From the NCBI RefSeq assembly GCF_002933815.1, contig NZ_BEYR01000001.1:310001-374000 (forward strand): 64,000 nt of DNA, given 5' to 3'. The position numbers and the translations under genes are program-made. This document shows, piece by piece, positions 34,477 through 43,342 of this stretch. Origin of the DNA: Sphingobacterium sp. HMA12 (GTDB taxonomy: Bacteria; Bacteroidota; Bacteroidia; Sphingobacteriales; Sphingobacteriaceae). Under the pieces are notes generated by a model that searched no databases, was not told where the DNA came from, and saw only the letters and a list, made by a program, of their open reading frames with translations. Numbering within the stretch: the stretch's first letter is position 1; each line of letters begins with the position of its first letter.

Positions 34477-35097
34477 ATGACTTCTGAGACAATTTTCGAA
34501 GCTTTTATTAAACAAATACAACAAGCCACTATAGCTGAATGGTTAGGGGTATGTTTTGGTATCTTACAGGTTTGGTTTTCGCGACAGAATAAATCAGTCA
34601 ACTACCTTTTTGGGATTATTGGTATCATCATCTCAGTATATGTTCTATTCCACGCAAAATTATACGCCGAAATACTGTTACACCTGTATTACCTGGTCAT
34701 GAGTATTTATGGTTGGATCTATTGGAGATATAGCAGCGATCATAGCGTCCCGATCAGCCGTAGTACGGCCAGAGATTGGCAGATTGTTGGTTTTATCTGT
34801 GTAGCAGGCTTCCTATCGTTCTATTTTGGTCTGGTGCATTTAACTGATTCAGATGTGCCGCTATGGGACTCCTTTGTTTCCTGTACAGCTTGGGCAGGGA
34901 TGTGGCTGCTGGCAAAACGTAAACTTGAAAATTGGATTTTGCTAAACATCAGTAACCTGATGGCGATTCCTTTGCTTATGCACAAGGGCTTATTCCTGTA
35001 TGCTGGTTTGACCTTATTTTTATTTGTGATGGCTTTCAGTGGCTATTTTAATTGGCGGAGAATATTAAGTGATGAAAAGAAATATGCAACTGATTGA
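34477..35097 (+). CDS. pnuT: PnuC-family transporter, probable thiamine transporter PnuT
   Basis: This 206-residue integral membrane protein of the PnuC family has about seven helices. It shows the family blocks WLGVCFGILQVWFSRQNKSVNYLFGIIG, HLYYLVMSIYGWIYW, and WILLNISNLMAIPLLMHKGLFLYAGL. PnuC itself carries nicotinamide riboside. A TPP riboswitch directly upstream makes thiamine the likely substrate, as for PnuT proteins known from Bacteroidota. The 3' end overlaps the flavoprotein gene by 26 nt, so the two are translationally coupled. Confidence 0.88.
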   Translation: MTSETIFEAFIKQIQQATIAEWLGVCFGILQVWFSRQNKSVNYLFGIIGIIISVYVLFHAKLYAEILLHLYYLVMSIYGWIYWRYSSDHSVPISRSTARDWQIVGFICVAGFLSFYFGLVHLTDSDVPLWDSFVSCTAWAGMWLLAKRKLENWILLNISNLMAIPLLMHKGLFLYAGLTLFLFVMAFSGYFNWRRILSDEKKYATD

Positions 35098-36166
35098 TAG
35101 GGATATCGCTGTTCTTAAGGATCAGCAACGTAAAGGGATCCAGCAAAAGAGTTTGTCTGATGAGCAGCTTGAGCTGATCTACCGGAACAAGTGGTTTAAA
35201 ATCTGGGTACCACAATCTTTGAATGGCCTTGGACTGGATTTGGTCGGTGGGCTTTCTCTGTTGAAGGAGCTGGCCTACTGGGATGGGGGATTGGCGTGGA
35301 CAGTAACTTTATGTGCTGGCGCGAATCTTTTTGTTGGTTTTATTGATCCAGCGGTGGGCCCGGATATCTTCAAATCAGAAACGGCATGTTTTGGCGGCAG
35401 CGGGCAGATTGCTGGTGTCGCTGAACGTGAAGGCAAATCGTATCGCCTAAAAGGGCTTTGGAAATATGCTACCGGAGCTCCCCACTTGACACATTTTACC
35501 TTGAACGCCTATATTCAGGAGGATGGACAATCACTATTGGATCGGGATGGAAATCCACTTGTAAAATCTTTCTTTGTGGCACGTGAATTTGTATTGATTC
35601 ATTATGATTGGGATTCATTTGGCCTGGAGGCGACAGCATCGCATTCCTTTTCGTTGGACAATATACGGGTGGATGAGAATCAGTCTTTTTTTATCGATGC
35701 CTCAAAAAGTACACGGACTGAGTTGCTCTATCAATACCCTTTTATGCCATTTGCAGAGTTGACCTTATTGGTAAACTTTATGGGGATGTATCATCGGTTT
35801 TTGGATTTAATCGAGAAGTTATTTGTATTGAAGTCCAATCAAGGAAAATGGGAGCTAATGGAAAGTAAAGCTGCCTTTCGGATGTTGGATGAAATGCAGC
35901 AGGACTATATCAACAGAGCACATTCTGTCATGGAATTGGCTGCACGTTCTTGGGAGAATCTCAAAAATGGGCTGGATAGTTCCACCTTATATGCGGATAT
36001 AGCAATAGAGAGTCGGGAATTTGTAGAAATTATTTTGTCAAATGTAACTAAACTCTTTCCTCATACCGGAATTTCGGGCGCAGAAGCTGACAATGAGCTC
36101 AATATTTTATTTCGGAACATATTTACAGCATCTCAACATAAATTGCTGCAAAAAGGATTTTTGTAA
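35072..36166 (+). CDS. acyl-CoA-dehydrogenase-like flavoprotein in thiamine-regulated operon
   Basis: About 364 residues from the ATG at 35072 (a GTG at 35069 and an ATG at 35084 are alternatives). The protein follows the acyl-CoA dehydrogenase/group D flavin monooxygenase fold. There is an N-terminal helical domain (KIWVPQSLNGLGLDLVGGLSLLKELAYWDGGLAWTV). The middle beta domain has CFGGSGQIAGVAEREGKSYRLKGLWKYATGAPH, and a C-terminal four-helix bundle follows. The catalytic Glu of true acyl-CoA dehydrogenases is not evident. It is coupled to pnuT under one TPP riboswitch, so a role in salvage or modification of thiamine or a precursor is inferred. This is not a standard thiamine gene that I recognise. 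Confidence 0.8.
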   Translation: MKRNMQLIDRDIAVLKDQQRKGIQQKSLSDEQLELIYRNKWFKIWVPQSLNGLGLDLVGGLSLLKELAYWDGGLAWTVTLCAGANLFVGFIDPAVGPDIFKSETACFGGSGQIAGVAEREGKSYRLKGLWKYATGAPHLTHFTLNAYIQEDGQSLLDRDGNPLVKSFFVAREFVLIHYDWDSFGLEATASHSFSLDNIRVDENQSFFIDASKSTRTELLYQYPFMPFAELTLLVNFMGMYHRFLDLIEKLFVLKSNQGKWELMESKAAFRMLDEMQQDYINRAHSVMELAARSWENLKNGLDSSTLYADIAIESREFVEIILSNVTKLFPHTGISGAEADNELNILFRNIFTASQHKLLQKGFL

Positions 36167-36242
36167 GCTTGAAAGGAGGGATTGTATGCAGCAACGCTAG
36201 TCTCATGAAAAATGAAGATTGTTGCGCACATTGTCCATTGAT

Positions 36243-36290
36243 GTTAACAATAAAAAAGACGATCAATTGATCGTCTTTTTTATTGTTAAC
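36243..36290. terminator. 48-bp perfect palindrome, bidirectional terminator
   Basis: The 48 bases equal their own reverse complement, centred on CAATTG, with runs of six A and six T symmetric on both arms. It lies between the flavoprotein gene (plus) and tRNA-Arg (minus), 8 nt from the tRNA 3' end, and can terminate both. Confidence 0.85.
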
Positions 36291-36297
36291 TAGGAAG

Positions 36298-36369
36298 TGT
36301 TCCCGGCGGGGGTCGAACCCACATCGTCAGAACCGGAATCTGAAATTCTATCCATTGAACTACGGGAAC
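36298..36369 (-). tRNA. tRNA-Arg (anticodon CCG)
   Basis: On the minus strand the 7-bp acceptor stem pairs GTTCCCG with CGGGAAC. The D arm reads TAGTTCAATGGATAGAA. The anticodon stem TCAGA/TCTGA holds the loop TTCCGGT, giving anticodon CCG. The T arm is GTGGGTTCGACCCCCGC-like. The discriminator base is A and CCA is not encoded. Confidence 0.95.
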
Positions 36370-36375
36370 GTGTCG

Positions 36376-36406
36376 CAAAGATATACTATTTTCCAGATCT
36401 TACAAA
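36376..36406 (-). promoter_or_regulatory. tRNA-Arg promoter
   Basis: On the minus strand TTTG (36406-36403), a 19-nt spacer and TATCTTTG (36383-36376) lie 6 nt before the tRNA 5' end. This consensus promoter implies almost no 5' leader on the tRNA. Confidence 0.78.
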
Positions 36407-36694
36407 TAATCTTTGCGATAAAATTTAATCTTTTGAGTGGGGAATTTCTGAAGCATATCTCTCTTGGTTTTTGATATCCTTGCTTTATAATTTGTGTTAT
36501 TCCGCCTTTGTGCGCTAACTTTTTGTCTATTAGTGACATGTATTCAAGGCAGTGTTTAAGCTGTGCTGCACTGTTTACCCGGATGTTTTATTCGGTCTGT
36601 AAATCCTTTGGGTTGTGCGTAGTAAAAAAAATCATTCCCTTTGGCTCAGCAGCCATTTTATACTTGCGTATTGACTTGCCCAATCAATAACAGA
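36407..36694. other. gap without recognisable gene
   Basis: This stretch between the tRNA promoter and the recombinase stop carries only short open frames without family resemblance or start context. I see no repeat or clear terminator here. Confidence 0.5.
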
Positions 36695-37597
36695 TTAAGA
36701 TCTGGGATGGTATTGCGTGATAACAGAATGGAGGTAATCCCGATCAATATGTGTATATATTTCAGTCGTTGTAATACTTTCATGCCCCAGCATATCTTGT
36801 ACAGCCCTGAGGTCGGCACCGCCCTCAACCAGGTGAGAGGCAAAGCTATGTCTAAATGTATGAGGGCTAATCGTCTTCTGTAATCCAATTTTTTGGGCAA
36901 GCTCCTTAATGATCAGAAAGATCATCACCCTGGATAAAGCCGAACCTCTTCTGTTCAGAAATACAATATCTTCATTTCCATTCTTGATCTTAATATGGGG
37001 TCTAACGGAATCCAAATAAAGCCTTAAGTGCTTGATCGCCTGCTGACCGATGGGAATCAGCCGTTCTTTGCTACCTTTACCTTCCACTTTGATAAATTCT
37101 ACGTCGAGAAACAAATTGGAGATCTTGAGGTTGACGAGTTCGGACACACGCAATCCACAGCCATATAATACTTCAATAATTGTTTTATTGCGCTCGCCTT
37201 CGGTGCTGGAAAGATCTATGGCTGCAATTAATTGGTCAATCTCATGGATACTCAGTACACTCGGCAATTTTCTGCTCAGCCGCGGTGCCTGCAGCAGTTC
37301 TGTCGGATTGTTGCCCAGTTCATGTTCGATGATCAAAAAGCTAAAAAATGTTTTTAGTCCGGATATCAAGCGTGACTGGGTGAACGGCGAGATATTGAAT
37401 TCTTGCAACCACTGTAGAAAATGCTGAATATCTTTGCGGGCAACTTGATTTAAAACGAGGTTGTTATCCTCACAATAGATCTGAAATTTAGAAACATCGT
37501 TCAGGTAAGCGTCTATCGAATTGATGCTTAAACCCCGTTCGAACTTTAGAAATTGTTCGAATTCCTTTTTTATGACCTGCCAGTTGCTAAAATCCAT
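36695..37597 (-). CDS. tyrosine recombinase XerC/XerD family
   Basis: The start is set at the ATG at 37597 (MDFSNWQVIKK); an in-frame TTG 9 nt upstream overlaps the promoter. The protein has about 300 residues. The N-terminal SAM-like DNA-binding domain (residues about 8-90) is followed by the catalytic domain. Active-site residues are visible: Arg in YGCGLRVSELVNL, Lys in KVEGKGSKERLIPIG, HTFRHSFASHLVEGG (H-x2-R), the His of MLGHESITTTEIYTH and the nucleophile Tyr in the same block. It probably acts in chromosome-dimer resolution as XerD. There is no sign of a nearby phage or integron. Confidence 0.9.
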   Translation of the reverse strand: MDFSNWQVIKKEFEQFLKFERGLSINSIDAYLNDVSKFQIYCEDNNLVLNQVARKDIQHFLQWLQEFNISPFTQSRLISGLKTFFSFLIIEHELGNNPTELLQAPRLSRKLPSVLSIHEIDQLIAAIDLSSTEGERNKTIIEVLYGCGLRVSELVNLKISNLFLDVEFIKVEGKGSKERLIPIGQQAIKHLRLYLDSVRPHIKIKNGNEDIVFLNRRGSALSRVMIFLIIKELAQKIGLQKTISPHTFRHSFASHLVEGGADLRAVQDMLGHESITTTEIYTHIDRDYLHSVITQYHPRS

Positions 37598-37603
37598 TTG
37601 CAA

Positions 37604-37611
37604 CAAAATTA
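37604..37611 (-). promoter_or_regulatory. -7 element of the recombinase gene, near-leaderless
   Basis: TAATTTTG on the minus strand ends 6 nt before the ATG at 37597, with a TTTCG at about -33 after a 20-nt spacer. By analogy with the tRNA promoter, transcription would begin at or next to the start codon. Confidence 0.5.
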
Positions 37612-37831
37612 CAATTAACTATTGTTCTTTTCGAAAGATATTCTGTATTTTTAAGCGTATTTTTTACAAAACATGAGCAATAGCAATGAGAAGCTCCATC
37701 CCATAAGGGATATTAAACGTATTATTTATCCGTATTTTACTATTTATCGGGACAATTTGCCTCCAATCCCGTTTACCCTAATATAAACAATTAGCAAAAA
37801 ACAACTGACTAAAAAAAAGAGATTTTTTTGT

Positions 37832-40687
37832 ATGAAATTCATTAAACCACTCGCATTAGCCTTTTTATTACCGGCGACTTTCTATGGAGTAGAAGCAAAA
37901 ATGCCAACCACCTTAAGGGCGGAAGCCAGAGCTATCCTGTCACAGGATAGTTTGGACTTAAATCAAAAATTGCCTTTCGACAATGAAGTTGTCACCGGTA
38001 AACTAAAAAATGGATTTACATATTTTATCCGTAAAAATACAGAACCTAAGGGCCGCGTTACAATGTATTTAGGAATGAAAGCCGGTTCGATTCTGGAAAA
38101 TGAAAAGCAGCTCGGGTTGGCGCACTTTTTGGAACACATGAACTTTAATGGTTTAAAGCACTTTCCAAAAAATGAACTTGTCAATTACCTGCAGAAAGCT
38201 GGTGTTCGGTTTGGCTCGGATCTGAATGCCTATACCAGTTTTGATCAAACGGTCTATCAATTACCTATACCTTCGGATGATCCTGAATTGTTAAAAAATG
38301 GATTGCAGGTCATGCGCGACTGGGCGCAGGATGCTTTATTGGATGGGGAGGAAATTGATAAAGAGCGCGGGGTAATTTTGGAAGAGAAACGCGGGGGAAG
38401 AGGTGTGCAACAACGTCTACAAGATCAGTATTTTCCGATGGTACTTAACGGATCTCTTTATTCAAAACGTTTGCCGATTGGTACGGAAGAAATTTTAAAG
38501 ACCTTTCCGTATACCGAAATACGTAAGTTTCACCAGGACTGGTATCGTCCAGATTTGCAGGCACTCATTATCGTAGGTGATATAGACCCTAAAGCAATCG
38601 AAGAAAAAGTGAATGTGTTATTTTCGGATATGACGATGCCGAAGAAGGTTCTTCCACGTAAAGAGTTTCGGGTCGATCTATTGAATAAAAATCAATTTTT
38701 GACGATCTCGGATCCAGAACTTCCTTACACTGTGGCCCAGATCTTGATTAAGAACGAAAAGGAAAAGGTGGTTACCGTCGGAGATTACCGCAATGAATTG
38801 CTTAAAAGTATTTTCAATCAGATGATTGCTGGACGTTTTTCTGAGCTGATGCAGCAGCCCAATCCACCTTTTATGCAAGCAGGGGGTAGTATTGGCGATT
38901 TTGTGGCTAACCTAAACACATTCTCCCTAGTGGTGGTACCTAAACCGGGAGAACTGGAATCAGGGTTTAAAGCGATGTTGACCGAATTTGAGCGTATCCA
39001 AAAATACGGCTTTACGCAGACTGAACTAGATCGCGCGCTTGCTGATATGAAGAAGGGCAATGAAATGGCTTATATTGAGCGGGATAAGAAAAAATCCGAT
39101 AGCTATGTCAACCGGTACCTGAACTACTTTATCGACAGTGAGCCGGCCTTGAGTAACGAGGCTTCCTATAGCTTAACGAAACAATTATTGCCCACTTTAA
39201 AACTGGAAGAGGTAAATGGCCTGGTCAAAAAATATTATACCGATTTAAATCGTGATATATTGATTATGGGCCCCGAAAAGGAAAAAACAAACCTGCCTAC
39301 GGAACAGGCTGTTCTAGGCTGGGTAAAGGCGGTCGAAGATACTCCGGTCTCTGCCTACGAAGATAGGGTCTCTAATCTGCCTTTGCTCTCCAAAGAACCT
39401 GTCAAGGGTACTATTCTATCGTCAAAAGACATCGGCGCCGTTCAAGCGAAGGAATTACAACTGAGCAACGGAGTGAAGGTAATTTTAAAACCAACGGATT
39501 TTAAGAATGACGAAATTCAGATTATGGCTTATAGCCCGGGTGGAACGTCATTATACTCTGATGCGGATTATTTCTCGGCCTCAAATGCTTCCTCATTGGT
39601 AGATGCGAGCGGAGTCGGACAAATGAGTAATGTCGAGTTAACGAAATACCTTGCCGGAAAAGAAGTTTCGATTTCGCCGTATATTTCCGAACGCTATGAG
39701 GGTATCTCTGGCAGCACAGATAAAGAAGGTCTAAAAAATGCTTTTGAGTTGATCTATGGATATTTTACAGAACCACGTCTGGATAACGATGTCTTCCAGA
39801 GTACAATGACCAGAGCAAAGGGATCATTGGAGAACAGGCTGAGCGATCCCAATAATGTCTTTTCAGATAAAGTAAAAGAGGTGCTCTACGGTAATAATGT
39901 GCGCAGACAAAACCCGACTGTGGAAACGCTTACAAAGATTGACCCTAATCGTGCATTGGCAATTTATAAAGAGCGATTTGCAGATGCTTCGGATTTCGTC
40001 TTTACCATCGTCGGCTCTTTTGACGAAAACCAGATTAAACCATATATTGAGACTTATCTTGCATCGCTGCCCGCGGTCAAAAGGGGAGAAAGCTACAAAG
40101 ATTTAAATATTCTGGAGCCGGCCAAAGGGGAACGCGTTGTCGTGCATAAAGGCAAGGAGCAGAAGGCAAGTACACAATTGGCTTATTATGGCGACTATAG
40201 CTATAATGAAAATGAAAACGTCAATATGGAAGCTTTGGAAAGTGTATTAACGATCAAATTACTGGAGCGATTGCGTGAGAAAGAAGGCGGTGTATATGGT
40301 GTTGGTGCCCGTGCCGGTTTCAATAAACTCCCTAAAGCACGTTATGCTTTTTCAATTGGCTTCGGTTCAGCCGTGGATAAGGCAGATCCATTGATCAGCT
40401 CAGCTTTGGATGAAGTGAAGAAGATTCAGGACAAAGGGCCGGAGAAGGTGGATATTGAGAAATTTGTGGCTGAACAAAGAAGACAGAATGAATTAAACCT
40501 GCGGGAGAACGGCTATTGGCTGAATTATATCTCCAGTTCTTACCAAAATGATCTGGATATCAGTAGATATACACGTCGCATGGAAAACTTGAATAAAGTA
40601 ACGCCGAAATCGGTACAGGATGTTGCGGGGAAATATTTGAAAAAAGATCGACTTTTTGAATTTATTTTGATGCCAGATTCTAAATAG
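37832..40687 (+). CDS. M16-family zinc metallopeptidase, exported
   Basis: This 951-residue protein has a signal peptide (MKFIKPLALAFLLPATFYG). It contains two M16 repeats. The first carries the inverted zinc motif HFLEH (98-102) in LAHFLEHMNFNG, with the third ligand in the following Glu-rich helix (EIDKERGVILEE). FDQTVYQLPIPSDDPELL and VGDIDPKAIEEKV are family blocks. The second half (from about residue 500) lacks the zinc motif and is the non-catalytic repeat, as in pitrilysin-type enzymes. It probably degrades peptides in the periplasm. A long palindromic terminator follows. Confidence 0.92.
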   Translation: MKFIKPLALAFLLPATFYGVEAKMPTTLRAEARAILSQDSLDLNQKLPFDNEVVTGKLKNGFTYFIRKNTEPKGRVTMYLGMKAGSILENEKQLGLAHFLEHMNFNGLKHFPKNELVNYLQKAGVRFGSDLNAYTSFDQTVYQLPIPSDDPELLKNGLQVMRDWAQDALLDGEEIDKERGVILEEKRGGRGVQQRLQDQYFPMVLNGSLYSKRLPIGTEEILKTFPYTEIRKFHQDWYRPDLQALIIVGDIDPKAIEEKVNVLFSDMTMPKKVLPRKEFRVDLLNKNQFLTISDPELPYTVAQILIKNEKEKVVTVGDYRNELLKSIFNQMIAGRFSELMQQPNPPFMQAGGSIGDFVANLNTFSLVVVPKPGELESGFKAMLTEFERIQKYGFTQTELDRALADMKKGNEMAYIERDKKKSDSYVNRYLNYFIDSEPALSNEASYSLTKQLLPTLKLEEVNGLVKKYYTDLNRDILIMGPEKEKTNLPTEQAVLGWVKAVEDTPVSAYEDRVSNLPLLSKEPVKGTILSSKDIGAVQAKELQLSNGVKVILKPTDFKNDEIQIMAYSPGGTSLYSDADYFSASNASSLVDASGVGQMSNVELTKYLAGKEVSISPYISERYEGISGSTDKEGLKNAFELIYGYFTEPRLDNDVFQSTMTRAKGSLENRLSDPNNVFSDKVKEVLYGNNVRRQNPTVETLTKIDPNRALAIYKERFADASDFVFTIVGSFDENQIKPYIETYLASLPAVKRGESYKDLNILEPAKGERVVVHKGKEQKASTQLAYYGDYSYNENENVNMEALESVLTIKLLERLREKEGGVYGVGARAGFNKLPKARYAFSIGFGSAVDKADPLISSALDEVKKIQDKGPEKVDIEKFVAEQRRQNELNLRENGYWLNYISSSYQNDLDISRYTRRMENLNKVTPKSVQDVAGKYLKKDRLFEFILMPDSK

Positions 40688-40702
40688 GGTAGAACCATTG
40701 CA

Positions 40703-40752
40703 TATACAATAAGGGCCGTTTACTGCATGCAGTAAACGGCCCTTATTGTATA
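40703..40752. terminator. 50-bp perfect palindrome after the M16 peptidase gene
   Basis: The 50 bases equal their own reverse complement, centred on GCATGC, with a GC-rich core (AAGGGCCGTTTAC). The sequence lies 15 nt after the peptidase stop. It is not followed by T on the plus strand; together with the adjacent hairpin it separates the peptidase gene from convergent rpoD. Confidence 0.75.
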
Positions 40753-40757
40753 AAAAA

Positions 40758-40783
40758 AATCCCAATCATTTCTGATTGGGATT
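40758..40783 (-). terminator. rpoD intrinsic terminator
   Basis: AATCCCAATCA (40758-40768) pairs with TGATTGGGATT (40773-40783) around TTTC. On the minus strand seven or eight U follow. It lies 27 nt after the rpoD stop. Confidence 0.85.
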
Positions 40784-40809
40784 GCCAAAAATTTCAATAA
40801 ATATCTTTT

Positions 40810-41670
40810 TTAACCTAAATAAGATTTTAAGATTTTGCTTCTTGAAGTGTGTCTCAAACGTTGCAGAGCTTTGTCTTTAATTTGACGTACGCGTTCACGT
40901 GTCAAATTGAATTTCTCACCGATTTCTTCGAGCGACAGTTGGTGGTTGGAACCTAATCCAAAGAATAGAACGATGATTTCACGTTCTCTTTCTGTTAAAG
41001 TTGCCAATGATCGCTTGATTTCTTCTGAAAGAGATTCGTCAATTAAAGAGCTATCAGTGTCTGGGTCATGGTTTTCCAATACATCCAAGAGTGTGTTTTC
41101 TTCACCTTGAACAAAGGGTGCATCCATGGATACGTGACGACCGGAGTTACTTAGGGTATCCGAAACCTTATCAACGGTGGTTTCAAGGATATCTGCGAGT
41201 TCTTCCGGAGATGGCTCCCGCTCGTATTCCTGTTCTAGTTTTGAGAAAGCCTTACTGATTTTGCTTAAAGAACCGACTTGGTTCAATGGCAGACGTACGA
41301 TACGTGATTGTTCAGCAATTGCTTGAAGAATAGATTGGCGAATCCACCAAACGGCATAAGAAATAAATTTAAAACCCTTTGTTTCGTCAAAACGTTTAGC
41401 TGCTTTAATTAAGCCCAGGTTGCCTTCATTGATTAAATCACCTAAGGTCAATCCTTGATTTTGATATTGTTTTGCTACTGATACTACGAAACGAAGGTTG
41501 GTTTTAGTCAATTTTTCCAAGGCAACTTGATCGCCTTCTCGGATGCGCTGTGCTAATTCTACTTCTTCTTCTGCTGTAATTAAGTCTACTTTACCAATTT
41601 CGTGTAAGTATTTGTCCAAAGACTGGGACTCACGATTGGTGATAGATTGTGTAATTTTGAGCTGTCTCAT
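40810..41670 (-). CDS. rpoD: primary sigma factor RpoD (short Bacteroidota type)
   Basis: The 286-residue sigma-70 lacks region 1.1, as is usual for this phylum. Region 1.2 begins at [26 protein letters not shown]. Region 2 contains [58 protein letters not shown]. Region 3 is [20 protein letters not shown]. Region 4 ends with [29 protein letters not shown]. It should recognise the TTTG/TAnnTTTG promoters seen in this window. AGAGAGGAG about 15-20 nt before the ATG is a possible ribosome site. Confidence 0.95.
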   Translation of the reverse strand: MRQLKITQSITNRESQSLDKYLHEIGKVDLITAEEEVELAQRIREGDQVALEKLTKTNLRFVVSVAKQYQNQGLTLGDLINEGNLGLIKAAKRFDETKGFKFISYAVWWIRQSILQAIAEQSRIVRLPLNQVGSLSKISKAFSKLEQEYEREPSPEELADILETTVDKVSDTLSNSGRHVSMDAPFVQGEENTLLDVLENHDPDTDSSLIDESLSEEIKRSLATLTEREREIIVLFFGLGSNHQLSLEEIGEKFNLTRERVRQIKDKALQRLRHTSRSKILKSYLG

Positions 41671-42058
41671 TAATTTTTATTAATTCTCCTCTCTAAGAAA
41701 TGTTTGCGAAAATACGAAAAATTTTTGAATTATTAATGGAAAATGGATTATCTATCCTCTCATCTATAATGAGTTATGATTTGGTATAGCCTCATTTTAC
41801 ACTATCAAAAACTATTCCATTTAATATTGTTTTTCCTCCTCAATTGCCGCTTTAATATTCAACTGATTGATATTTAAAGCCCTAACAATTTTTATTTTTT
41901 TTCTATTCTCAAGTAATTTATCTAATGATATCAGATATGTTACGTAAACCTCATTCTTTGAATTTATTTTAAAATGATAATTTTATGATAAAACAAAAAG
42001 ATATATGTTTTGTTTTACTAGAGACATTAAATAAATTTAAAGGAATAAAAATTATAAT
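41671..42058. other. AT-rich gap with inverted repeat upstream of a small Xre gene
   Basis: No gene is visible in these 388 nt. TAAAACAAAA (41989-41998) and its complement (42008-42017) form an inverted repeat about 40 nt before the Xre-type start and could be an autoregulatory operator. A TATTTTCG on the minus strand near 41710 may be the rpoD -7 element. Confidence 0.4.
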
Positions 42059-42280
42059 ATGCCAATCTTAATTCATTTGGATAAAATAATGAAAGAGAAA
42101 AAAATGTCACTTAACCAATTGAGTGATAGTGTAGGGATTACGCTTTCTAATCTTTCAATCATAAAAAACCAAAAGGCCAAGGCCCTGCGGTTAGATACAC
42201 TTGAAGCAATATGTAAAGCGCTAGGCTGCCAGCCCGGTGATTTGTTGCAATATTATGATGGCGATGACGAGAAAAATTAG
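42059..42280 (+). CDS. small Xre/Cro-type HTH regulator
   Basis: This 73-residue protein is a single helix-turn-helix domain: MKEKKMSLNQLSDSVGITLSNLSIIKNQKAKALRLDTLEAICKALGCQPGDLLQY. This form (YozG-like) is a common small DNA-binding regulator. The stop codon overlaps the fmt stop region by 4 nt on the opposite strand. No toxin partner or prophage gene is next to it. Target unknown. Confidence 0.85.
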   Translation: MPILIHLDKIMKEKKMSLNQLSDSVGITLSNLSIIKNQKAKALRLDTLEAICKALGCQPGDLLQYYDGDDEKN

Positions 42281-43194
42281 AATCTATAGCCTTTTAAAAA
42301 GTCTACTACATTCATTTTCTTTTTGCCTTCCAGTTGCAGTTCTGATACGCTGATATAGCCATCTTGCGTTGCAAACTTTAAATAGCTTTTTTGGTCTGTC
42401 TCTATTGTTCCCGGGAGGACAGCAGTAGCTGTTTGCTCTTTTTCCGTTTTATATATTTTTAATACTTTGTCTTTCAGGGTCGTGAATGCTGTTGGGTAGG
42501 GACTGAGTCCACGTATAAAGTTATAAACGACATCAGTAGGTTGATCCCAGTTGATTTTACAATCATCTTTGAAGATTTTTGGTGCATGTTTCAATGCGGT
42601 TGTTGGGACGATGTCATCTTGGCTTTTGGGTTGTAAAGTTCCTGCTTTTAGCGCCTGGATTGTTTGGAGCAAAGTTCGGGCTCCTGCATGCATCAGGTTA
42701 TCGTGAAGATCTCCGGCAGTATCTGTCTCACGGATAGCAACTTTTTCGGCCAACAGTATATTTCCCGTGTCAATTTCATGCTGCAACAGGAATGTGGTCA
42801 CTCCGGATTCTTTTTCGCCATTCATAATGGCATGATTGATCGGTGCAGCACCCCTGTACTGCGGAAGTAAAGAAGCGTGGACGTTAATGGTACCATATTT
42901 TGGCATATTCCAGACCATTTCGGGCAACATGCGGAATGCGACTACGACCTGAAGGTCAGCCTGATAGTTCCTTAGCTCGTTAAGAAAGCCTTCGTCCCGG
43001 AGTTTGACCGGTTGCAGAACGGGAATCTGATGTTTAGTAGCGTATATTTTAACGGCTGATTCCTGTATTTTCTGTCCGCGGCCTGCCGGCTTGTCCGGAA
43101 CTGTAACGACAGCAACGACTTGTTCGCCAGATTGAATGAGTGCTTCAAGTGAAGCTACCGCAAAGTCAGGAGTCCCCATGAAAATGATACGCAT
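42277..43194 (-). CDS. fmt: methionyl-tRNA formyltransferase
   Basis: The 305-residue protein matches Fmt. The N-terminal MRIIFMGTPDFAVASLEAL, the folate-site block INVHASLLPQYRGAAPINHAIMNGEKESGVT with the catalytic Asn and His, and the Asp in HEIDTGNIL are present. The C-terminal OB-like tRNA-binding domain starts near LRGLSPYPTAFT. It formylates initiator Met-tRNA using 10-formyl-tetrahydrofolate. def is not adjacent. It converges, with overlapping ends, on the small Xre gene. Confidence 0.95.
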   Translation of the reverse strand: MRIIFMGTPDFAVASLEALIQSGEQVVAVVTVPDKPAGRGQKIQESAVKIYATKHQIPVLQPVKLRDEGFLNELRNYQADLQVVVAFRMLPEMVWNMPKYGTINVHASLLPQYRGAAPINHAIMNGEKESGVTTFLLQHEIDTGNILLAEKVAIRETDTAGDLHDNLMHAGARTLLQTIQALKAGTLQPKSQDDIVPTTALKHAPKIFKDDCKINWDQPTDVVYNFIRGLSPYPTAFTTLKDKVLKIYKTEKEQTATAVLPGTIETDQKSYLKFATQDGYISVSELQLEGKKKMNVVDFLKGYRF

Positions 43195-43287
43195 AGTATA
43201 GGTATTTTTATAAAATTCTTAAAATCAATCAATAGTCTGACAGATAATCAATCCGCCACGAAAGCGCTAATTATTTGTTATTACAGT

Positions 43288-43316
43288 TTTGTAAATAACA
43301 AATTTTTATAACTTTG
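43288..43316 (+). promoter_or_regulatory. promoter of the FtsX-like permease gene
   Basis: TTTG (43288-43291), a 17-nt spacer and TAACTTTG (43309-43316) fit the consensus. Transcription near 43323 would leave about a 20-nt leader before the TTG start codon at 43343. Confidence 0.6.
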
Positions 43317-43342
43317 CGAAGTTACATAAATATATTGAAAGC

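Noticed and set aside
36508..36690. Small open frames between tRNA-Arg and the recombinase gene
   Set aside because: No family resemblance, cysteine-rich random composition and no start context.
36695..37597. Xer-type recombinase as sign of an integrated element
   Set aside because: It matches housekeeping XerD length and lacks nearby attachment repeats, phage or cargo genes; the adjacent tRNA shows no duplicated 3' end.
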